Positions 55,787 through 64,000 of a DNA stretch of 64,000 bases are shown in pieces. This DNA comes from Gymnopilus junonius (taxonomy: Eukaryota > Basidiomycota > Agaricomycetes > Agaricales > Galerinaceae). The position numbers were made by a program, and so were the translations under genes. The notes beneath the pieces were generated by a model. It was not told the DNA's origin, ran no database searches, and was given only the letters and a program-made list of their open reading frames with translations. The number at the start of each line of letters is the position of its first letter. Position 1 is the stretch's first letter. The stretch spans positions 124,001 through 188,000 of the forward strand of contig JADNYJ010000047.1 in the NCBI GenBank assembly GCA_015501075.1, written 5' to 3'.

Positions 55787-58203
55787 ATGGGCACCAGCTC
55801 AGAAGCCAGCTATGAGAATCAAGAGAAGGAGAAACACGAGATTGTAGCTATTTCGACGAAGGAAGTCGATACAGCTGCAGAGCTCGGCTCCGGTGATCAG
55901 GGCCCACTTGATGCTGCGGAAGCTCTTCGTGTGAGGTCAGTAGGTCCTACTCTTCTTTGGGGTTATTGACGCTGAAGCCCCCCAGACGCAAAATCGACAA
56001 GCACATTCTGCCATTAATGTGTAGTATGTCTGTTGCAAGTTTGAACGCGATTTAAGTATACTTACTCCTTTTTGTAGTCCTTTACTGGTACGATCAGCAG
56101 TACAGCAGTGGAACAGGGTCTTACGATGAACAGGATACAATTCATGGACAAGACGACATTAGGAAGTTCTGCGATTTTGGGTATACGGTAAGTTTTGATT
56201 GTCCTTCAAGCTATAGTTGTTATAAATCCTCTACCCAAGGCAAGCTACACATCTTTCGACCAATCAGTGAGCCCTTTAATATACTAATTTCCCCTTGACC
56301 AATGTCCTCAATGTTTTTCAGGTATAATTGGTAGGTAGTCATATACCTGTCGAAGTGGCTGCGGTAAACAAATCCCTTTCAGGCTTGGAACGATATTTTA
56401 CCTGAGTTACTTGGTTTTCGAATTTCCGCAAAACCTTTGCCTCCAGCGTTTCCCAGTTGGCAAATGGATGAGGTCAGTTCATTATTTTCCCGTGTTTTTC
56501 ATGCCCCAACAATATGCCGCAGTTTCAATATTTTTGTTTGGGCAGTAGCCCTATGTTCGCATGCAGCCTGCAAAGACTTCGCCGGCCTGTTTATTGTACG
56601 ACTCATCCTGGGCATGTGCGAAGGGTCAATTACTGCCGGGTTTATGATCGTCAGTTCAATGTTTTACACTCGAACGGAGCAGACGTTGAGGGTTGGCTAC
56701 TGGTGTAAGTCTAGATGCAATCTTATTCAGTGCTCTACTTGACACTCCATTAGTCCTTATGAATGGTACAGGTGAGATATCACTACATGGTGCCTTTGAC
56801 CAAGCAATAAATGTGACGTCCTTGTCAAGCCCAAATCATTTCGGGCTTCATTAGCTTTGGGTCGCTCCATATTCATACAAAGTCGTTCGAGCCTTGGCAG
56901 TGGTAAGCTATATCGGCCCTACTAGATTGATCCCCCCGCACTAAATCCTTATCTTCAGGCTCATGATCATAACTGGCATCCTCACCCTGCTGACTGCACT
57001 CGCGTTCTGGTCAGTTTGCATTTTTCTAGCTTGCTGATCATCCCTAATAGACTTTATGTCTATCTAGGTTCCTGTTCCCTGATTCTCCTACCAATGCTTG
57101 GTTCCTGACTCTTCCTGAGCGGTCTATCACAGTTCGGCGGATCAAGGCACGGATTACTTCTATTCTCCTCAATTCAGCAACTTTCTTACTCCTTCTATCC
57201 TTCGTAGGAAAATCAAACTGGTGTCGAGAACAAGCATTTCAAGACAGAGCAGTAAGCTCTGCCATCTTTGCGCTAAGCCTGTTCTTACAGCACTATCTTA
57301 GGATGATTGAAGCCTTCACCGATCCGAAGACGTGGCTTTTCGCACTTTTTTCGGCTCTCGACAATATTCCCAATTCTTTGACAAATCAGAGGCAGATTAT
57401 TGTTGCTTCTTTCGGGTTTACTCCATTGCAAACAACGCTTCTCGGATGCGTCGATGGCTTCATAGAAATTGTGACAATTTGGACGGGCGTCACCATCGTC
57501 TCCAAGGTCCCTAATAGCCGCGCATATGTTGGGTTTATCTACTTCATTCCAAACATCCTTGGAGTTTTCCTCATCAACTTCTTGCCGTGGAGTAATAAAG
57601 TAGGACTTTTGTTTGCTCAGTGGACAACGGGTTCGTACTCATGGTCACATATGTTGATGGTTGGAGTCTGACCTTTAGCGTCTTAATAGGTGTTGGCACC
57701 ACAGGATTTGTTTTATCTTTGTCCTGGCTTTCCAGCGTGACGGCAGGGCATACAAAGCGTGTTACTACGAATGCTATTATGCTTTCTGCATACTGCATCG
57801 GAAATGCAGCTGGGCCGTTCATGTGGCAGGCAAAGTATAAGCCTAGGTGAGTTTCTTTAGCAGAAAATATGTCTAGAGGATTGCTAACACCTCTGTCATA
57901 GAAACCACGTTCCTTGGATCATCATCGGCGTCTGCTACGTAATTTGCATGGGACTTCTTCTCGCCATTCGATATCTCTTGTCCTCCGAAAACAAACGCCG
58001 TGATAGCGAACCCGTTAATGAAACTTATGATGATGTCTTTATTGACAAGGTCGGCCCAGATGGCGCGGTCGAAAAAGTTAAAGTTGATAAGGTATGCTAT
58101 CCCGTGTTTCCGCCCGGAAGGTCTTCTGATTCGTTTCACGTCTTCTTAGGAATTCCTTGATCTAACAGACGTTCAAAATCGCGAGTTCCGATGCGTACTG
58201 TAG
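55787..58203 (+). CDS. MFS permease, anion:cation symporter family (Dal5/allantoate permease-like)
   Basis: Proton-coupled uptake of a small organic anion across the plasma membrane; the family includes allantoate, nicotinate and related carriers. Seventeen exons from 55787-55935 to 58150-58203, sum 1551 nt, 516 residues in frame. The N-terminus is polar (EVDTAAELGSGDQGPLDAAE), then KIDKHILPLM, FLYWIQFMDKTTLGSSAILG, FVWAVALCSHAACKDFAGLF, RLILGMCEGSITAGFMIVSS and others; about 12 membrane segments. Several exons are tiny: 56078-56087 (10 nt), 56322-56330 (9 nt), 56754-56771 (18 nt). The intron at 57147-57207 has a GC donor (AAG|GCACGG) and AG acceptor. Retaining it together with 57252-57301 would also keep frame. 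Substrate not predictable from the sequence alone. Confidence 0.92.
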
Positions 58204-58497
58204 GATTACTACAAAGAATTTATGTATGGATGCCAAGGCTACCTGGTCGTGTACTATTAGCATAACGCTACAATGCAGTATTTTCGCTACTCTCACTTCT
58301 CAAATTCCGCTTTCCGTATTCTTTCCATCCAAGGGCAAAGTGAAAGGTAATCTACTGTAACCTAAATTACATTTAAGACACCCCGCTTAATCGCTCCCCT
58401 ATTTTTCCCAGGACCCAGGGTTGCCTGACCACAACGCTGACGCCAGCTTACCCTGTTTGCACCTGGACATCCACATACGCTAGTTCTCAGTGCAAGA

Positions 58498-61400
58498 ATG
58501 GCTCATATTAACCACAAAAGCTCATATCCTCAGACAAACTTCAGCGCAGGCGCGAAATGGAGTAAAAACCTGACCAAGGACCGTCTCAACAACTTTAACG
58601 GTGGTCATTTCTCGGACGTCAATTTGTCTTCCGTACTGTTCACCCACCGAGTCGACAGTTCAGAGTATGTCAAGCTCAGAGTGTGAGTTTTGGGCGTTGT
58701 GGTTATTGGAAAGCTCGGAATCTCACACTGCTCTCGACAGTTGGAGTGCACCAGGCTTGTCCAAGCCGACTTTTGAAGAAGCATTGCAGCAGAAGTTTAA
58801 GACAGCCAGGAAGGTGCGGTGGGACGTTTGCCAGTAAAGCATGGTCTTTGTAACTAATTTCATGCATGTTAGGGCGACTCTTTCGGTCCATCTTGTGAGT
58901 GATTCCTCTCAATCTAACATCGTTATTCTAATGCATGTTTTACAGGGGTGAGTCGTACTCGCGCCTTACATGAGGCTTCAGGGACATTGTAGTTTGGAAT
59001 GGTCCGATGACTGACTTTGTCGCATAAGACCAATCATTGGTGGAAGGTCACAGTTACAATTCCAAGTTATTGGGATCAATATGAGCGCGTCCAGTGTTTG
59101 TTCCCCGCATTTGCTGCAACTATCGAGTCTGACCATGTGTGTTAGTTGAATTTGACCCTGGCTGCGAAGCCATGATTTACTCGGCAGACGGCACACCATT
59201 GCAAGGCATCACCGGCGGTTTTGGAGGGGATCGCAGAGTTGAATACATTATTCCTCAAGAGGCACGCGAGCAAGGCGTCCATGAGTTTATCATCGAATCC
59301 AGCTGCAACGGGATGTTCGGCGTTCCTTGGAACGGAGACACCATTCAACCTCCAGATATGAACCGTTATTTCCAACTCGCCTCTGCTGACCTTGTCGTGC
59401 CGAACATGGAAGCTTGGGGTCTCCTATGGGATTTCCAGACTCTCAAAGAAATCATTGACACTCTTCCCGGAAATACGCCGTACGTCGACTTACTGCTTGA
59501 GTTTTCTAGAAATATTTACTAGCATCACCTGAAACCAGACTCCAAAACCAGGCTCTCGCGGCTGCAAATGAAATCATGAACGTTTTCAACAAAGGAGACC
59601 CGTCGTCGATCTCAAAAGCTCGGAAGGTTGCTGAAGAAGTATTTGGAGAAGGCTGGGAAGCTAAAGGTGCTGCTATATACGATGAAGGGCCGAAGGCGGA
59701 GAACATTTGGGGTATTGGTCAGTGAACGACTTGGAATGTTTATTTTTTCATTACCTCACTTCTTCAATAGGACAGTAAGTTTCCAGAACATCGATCATAC
59801 AAAGCCGCCAGTAACAACTCGATAGCTGTCATATCGACTCTGCCTGGCTTTGGCCATACCGGGTCACCCAGCAGAAAGTGGCTCGTTCCTGGTCGACTCA
59901 AATCGATCTCATGGAACGATACCCGGAACACAGATTCACCAGCAGTTCTGCTCAACAATATAAATGGCTCGAACAGGTTTGTTGCTTCCTGTCCTTGGTG
60001 TCTACACGAGCTCACCAAGTCCAAAGCTATATCCTCCGCTTTTTGAGCGGGTTAAGGAGAAGGTGCTCGACGGCCGCTTTCAGCTTGTTGGCGGTTCCTG
60101 GGTAGAGAATGACTCGAATATGCCTTCTGGAGAAGCCCTTGTGCGACAGTTCCTATTTGGTCAGCGATACTTCGAGACAAGATTCGGCAAACGTTGCGAC
60201 ACAGCGTGGTTACCTGATTCCTTCGGTCTCACTGGGGCCCTTCCCCAACTGATTCGTGGTGCAGGTTTGTCTTTAGGCGTCGATGGTCGAGTTCATTCAG
60301 CTAACATGTGTTGTCACCAGGAATGAATTACTTCTTCACGCAAAAATTGTCCTGGTAAGTACTGCCTCCAGACTTTCTAAGCACAATACTCACTAAAATT
60401 CATTTAAGGAATAATATGTCGGTGCCTCAGAACCCTCAGTAGGAATAAATCTGACGACTTCCATTTCATAGTAACGTTTTCCCTCATTCTACTTTCAACT
60501 GGGTTGGCATCGATGGAACTCAGGTTCTCTGCCATATGACTCCAGGTATGCTCTCCGATGTATTTTTTTCCAATATTCTTAGAGCGAGCTATATCATCTA
60601 GTCGACACGTACACTGCCCAAGCTACCGTTGGAGATGTCAACAAAGGACTTACCAACCACAAGGTGCAAACAAAGACCTGTTTATGCCAAATTAGGACTC
60701 AATAGTCAACTTTTAGAACCTTGAATCTTCGGACAAATCGTTGCTCGTGTTCGGAAATGGCGACGGCGGAGGAGGTCCTTTGGCGAAGATGCTTGAGAAC
60801 GTCAGTTGAAAAGTATTGACCTGGATTTACAGCTGACTTACATTTCATTACTTAGCTTCGTCGCATCAGAGCTGTCACCAATACACATCGGGAATTACCT
60901 CCTGTTAACATGGGCCATTCTGTAGATGAATTTTTCGAAGTTATTGAAAAGGAAACAAAGGAGGGCAAGAAATTGCCCAACTGGTACGTTGGTTGTTTGA
61001 TACCGTTGCTGAGTCTCAACAAAGGCTTTTCTAGGCACGGAGAACTATATCTCGAATTCCATCGTGGCACATATACGTCGCATGGGTCGATCAAAAAGGG
61101 CAATCGTCATTCAGAGATTCTTCTCCGTGATGTTGAGGTATAGAATATATGGTTCTCGTCTGACTAACTAGATAGCTGATATTCGCACCACAGCATGTCG
61201 CGACTCTCGCTTCGTTGTACAAACACAGTAAGAAAGATTACGTGTACCCCAAGGAGAAAGTTGATGAATCTTGGGAGAAGATTCTGCTGAATCAATGTAC
61301 GTCTACATTCACAGGAGGATTTCACATAGTTAACGCTGCTTGTAGTCCATGACGGTATAGACAATTTTATCCATTATCTGTAAATGAAGTCTGACAGAAA

Positions 61401-63579
61401 TTCCCTAGTTCTCCCTGGTTCAGCCATGTAAGCAACTATGTGTTTGCTATATTTTAGCGTATTGACTCCTTCATTTTCTCCAGCGGCATGGTTTACGATG
61501 ATGCCGAAATCTTGTACGCGGAAGTCAAAAAAGATGGAGAAGGTCTTCTTGAAGAAGCACTCTCCGTTTTGTTCCCTAACTCTGTTCCTTTGACTCCTTC
61601 TACACGGTCCAAAGTACTCGCTGGTTCCAGCAAGATTGTAGCTTATAACACAACTTTTTTCCCTCGTTGGGACATCATTAAGGTGCCTCTGTCCAAGGCT
61701 GGCCCTGCTCTGAAATCGTTGGTGCTCCAAGCTTCAGATGATGGCAAAGAAGGATATGCTATCATGCACTGTGCGGACGGAGCCGGTGCGGGAGAGTTGA
61801 AACATCCTTCCAACGCACTCCACGCCCATCTCAAGCCTGCATCAGGTATTTAGATTCTGCTTGTTTTGTTGACATTGGTTGACCTTTGTCTATAGTATAC
61901 ACGAACGGATCGGATCACTTCGTTCTTCGTAATGGAAGTGTTCAACTCACCCTCTCTGAAGGGCGTATTAGCAGCATTGTTGACGTCAAACTCAAGTTCG
62001 TAATATGTTGACATTCTCTCTCATCATTAACTTACCCTCTTGTAGCCGTGAACTAATTCCCGAAGGATCGACCGGTGGCTTGGTCATCTTCCAGGACCGA
62101 CCCAACTATTGGGATGCCTGGGGTCAGTTGAAGCTTTCCTTGTTTTAACTTGTTCCTAACTTGCTTTTTAGATGTTGAAATTCACCACCTCGAAACTGCT
62201 GAAGCCCTGGCATTTACTAACATCTCCGTTGTTTCACAAGGTCCACTTCGTGCAGCAGTCCGCGCTGAAGTTAAATATGGGCAGAGCACCATTGCAGTGA
62301 CCGTAAGTTGATCTGACATCCGCCTTTTTATGCGAAAATATTCATATACCCAATTTATCAGATTTCTTTGGATGCCACTTCCGGTCAGTCATTCGTCAGC
62401 CCTTGACAGGAATAAACTATAACCGATATCTTTTACAGCTACCGTCAAGCCAGGATCGCGATCTCTATTCAATTTCGATGCCCACGTTGATTGGCATCAA
62501 CGTCATGAATTCTTGAAATGTCAGTATCCTTATGATATGAAGAAGCACGCCGGATACTCATGAATATGTAGTCGAGCTACCTCTTAATATTCACAGTGAC
62601 TACGCAACATATGAAACTCAGTTTGGCTACGTCCAGAGGCCCACTCACAAGAATACCACTTGGGATATCGCTAAGGTACGGAAGCCCGTTTTAGGTGAAG
62701 TAACACCTACTCATCGTGTTAATGGCAGTTCGAGGTTTGCGGACACAAGGTTTGCTGCTCCAGTTCTGTCGTTCTCAACTTTGACTCAATGTACTGCTTG
62801 TTCAGTATGCTGACCTGAGCGAGTTTGGCTATGGAGTCGCCATCCTTTCAGAATCGAAATACGGTTTCTCGTGCCAAGGAAATGTGCTGAGGATTTCTCT
62901 CCTCCGATCTGCGACTGCCCCAGACGCTGAACAGGACCAAGGTTCGTCATGACCGGAGCCTTTCGTTCACGATGTACTGAACTCCCTGGGCAGGAGAGCA
63001 CCACTTCTCTTGGGCTGTCATGCCCCACGAAGGTCACTTCTTGGAATCAGATGTTCCAATTGCTGGTTACCTTTACAACTCGCCGTTGAGAGGTTCGTGC
63101 ATCTTTCCTGATTTTGCTCTTCATATCTAAAACTTCTTGAAGTCCGCTGCCTGCTATCTGGAGCTCCTGATTTCACTCCGATTGTAAGAGCACCTTTCGC
63201 CATAGAAGGTGCTAAGAATGTCTTCCTTGAGACAATCAAGCGTGGTGAAAACGATGCGTTCGACGAACCCGTCAACTTTGAAGACAAAGATGCTCCAGCA
63301 ACCATTATATTGCGGTTGTATGAGGCATTTGGCGGCCACGCACAAGCGCAATTGAAGATTTCCAGCCACCTACCTGTCGTCAAGGCCGTTACAACCAACT
63401 TATTAGAGGACGAAGATCATGTTGAAGAGCTTTACCTGCTGCGCTCAACAGATGCAGATGACAACTATGGCGCGTCAGTGTCGTTGAGTTTTAGGGGCTT
63501 TGAGGTCAAGACAGTCAAACTTGTACTTGGTGCGCCTCCCCCGAGTCCATCGCAAAAAAGAGTGTCAGTCCGTTTCTGA
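58498..63579 (+). CDS. AMS1: Alpha-mannosidase, GH38 (Ams1-like, vacuolar/cytosolic)
   Basis: Trims alpha-mannose from free oligosaccharides; Ams1 reaches the vacuole by selective autophagy, and no signal peptide is present here. 31 exons sum to exactly 3450 nt, 1149 residues. The N-terminal region reads [20 protein letters not shown]. Zinc-site motif [19 protein letters not shown]; nucleophile Asp in [50 protein letters not shown]. Then beta domains to the C-terminus ([20 protein letters not shown]). Tiny exons: 58946-58947 (2 nt, completes Trp in GPSW), 59771-59774 (4 nt, completes Gly-His of GHCHID), 60409-60417 (9 nt), 61346-61354 (9 nt, FHD), 61409-61427 (19 nt), 62729-62749 (21 nt). Each tiny exon is required by frame and by conserved residues. 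The permease ends 294 bp upstream on the same strand. Confidence 0.95.
58946..58947 (+). other. AMS1: 2-nt exon of the alpha-mannosidase gene
   Basis: The preceding exon ends with T after GPS (58894) at a strong GTGAGT donor; the next constitutive exon starts ACC AAT CAT TGG (59029) in phase 0. Only the two bases GG, bounded by CAG at 58943-58945 and GTGAGT at 58948, complete the conserved Trp codon. The intervening sequence has in-frame stops if not removed. Equivalent to recursive splicing of one 134-nt interval. Confidence 0.8.
59771..59774 (+). other. AMS1: 4-nt exon of the alpha-mannosidase gene
   Basis: GACA, bounded by AG at 59769-59770 and GTAAGT from 59775, joins ATT G (59717) to C TGT CAT ATC GAC (59826). 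It supplies parts of the Gly and His codons of the metal-binding GHCHIDSAW motif. Skipping it shifts the frame. Confidence 0.85.
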
Positions 63580-64000
63580 TTATGAACCCTTGTGATATGT
63601 AGCTCATTCCGTGGTATTGAACTCGCAGCTCTAAAAGGTCTAGTTGGGTGAACGTTGACCAGGCTCAGCTGTTGACGATGTAAATTTTTTGATACCCTCT
63701 TTTCCTTTCCTATGCCATGGAACTGTTTGTATGTACATATGGGCTGTATATTTTGTATGTTTTGAATCCATGTTTTCTCAGTCTGAATCACGTGCCGTAG
63801 CACTACTGACAACAAACCATTATGCAAGATTGGAAAACGACCCTTTCAGCAATCCGGACACTACTTGAGCCTTTGGCACACCATGGATCTTTTTACTATT
63901 AACCCTGTGGGACTGGCCTCTCCTTCGCTCCTCTTCCTGTATAAAACACGATTCTGGGGCTTTCGGATGCAGAAAATATGGACGACAAAATGAAGGAGCT
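63580..64000. other. 3' flank of the alpha-mannosidase gene
   Basis: No gene seen to the window edge. A 120-codon antisense frame (63465-63827) overlaps the mannosidase 3' end and has no domain. CCTGTATAAAACACG at 63937-63951 contains a TATA-like box and could belong to a plus-strand gene beyond the window. Confidence 0.4.

Noticed and set aside
56088..56187. Unspliced continuous frame YDQQYSSGTGSYDEQ in the permease
   Set aside because: Breaks the family core; splicing a 46-nt intron restores IQFMDKTTLGSSAILG and total frame.

Overview
The window looks like nuclear DNA of a mushroom-forming basidiomycete (Agaricomycetes). Genes are dense, carry many 45-70 nt GT-AG introns, and lie on both strands. 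Protein content is typical: a two-finger GATA factor, a Ser/Thr-rich single-pass membrane protein, F-box/LRR proteins, a GH79 glucuronidase, and Akr1, Mcm10, Tdp1 and Ams1 orthologues. I see no bacterial, viral or organellar signature, no rRNA or tRNA, and no CRISPR.

Layout. 1-2.5 kb: 3' part of a GATA factor (-) running off the left edge. 2.5-11 kb: gene-poor, with two tandem decaying alpha/beta-hydrolase copies (-), an unrecognised coding remnant and short or inverted repeats. 11-13.5 kb: Ser/Thr-rich membrane protein (-). 15.6-17.4 kb: free-standing AMP-forming adenylating enzyme (+). 18-20.6 kb: Tdp1 (-). 22.2-24.8 kb: Akr1-type DHHC palmitoyltransferase (+). 25.4-27.9 kb: F-box gene (+) plus a truncated copy. 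28.2-30.7 kb: second F-box gene (-) and a possible small membrane protein. 31.2-32.2 kb: acyl-protein thioesterase pseudogene (+). 34.0-34.7 kb: foldback element. 35.2-37.6 kb: long-chain acyl-CoA synthetase (+). 38.2-40.7 kb: secreted, probably GPI-anchored GH79 (-). 42-44.4 kb: Mcm10 (+), convergent with acylaminoacyl-peptidase (-, 44.5-47.0 kb). 47.2-48.7 kb: NAD(P)-binding reductase (+) preceded by an internally deleted copy. 49.6-53.8 kb: karyopherin-beta (+). 54.4-54.9 kb: small Cys/His protein (+). 55.8-58.2 kb: Dal5-like MFS permease (+). 58.5-63.6 kb: Ams1-type alpha-mannosidase (+).

I rebuilt exon-intron structures by hand from splice sites, reading-frame phase and family sequence. 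Ten multi-exon models sum exactly to multiples of three: the adenylating enzyme, Tdp1, F-box 2, acyl-CoA synthetase, GH79, peptidase, reductase, the Cys/His protein, MFS and Ams1. Two points stand out. First, very small exons are common: 2, 4 and 9 nt in Ams1, 9 and 10 nt in the permease, 9 nt in Tdp1, 13 nt in GH79, 22 nt in the karyopherin. Several carry catalytic or conserved residues. Second, five otherwise intact conserved genes (GATA factor, Akr1, F-box 1, Mcm10, karyopherin) each have one single-base frame break, several in short homopolymers. This looks more like residual assembly indels than gene loss. By contrast the hydrolases, the thioesterase, the F-box fragment and the reductase fragment carry real degeneration (missing domains, nonsense codons, lost active-site residues).

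The genes are mostly independent housekeeping and accessory loci; I see no convincing metabolic cluster. The one functional theme is protein acylation: a palmitoyl writer (Akr1), a dead eraser (thioesterase) and an acyl-CoA supplier (synthetase) within 15 kb.
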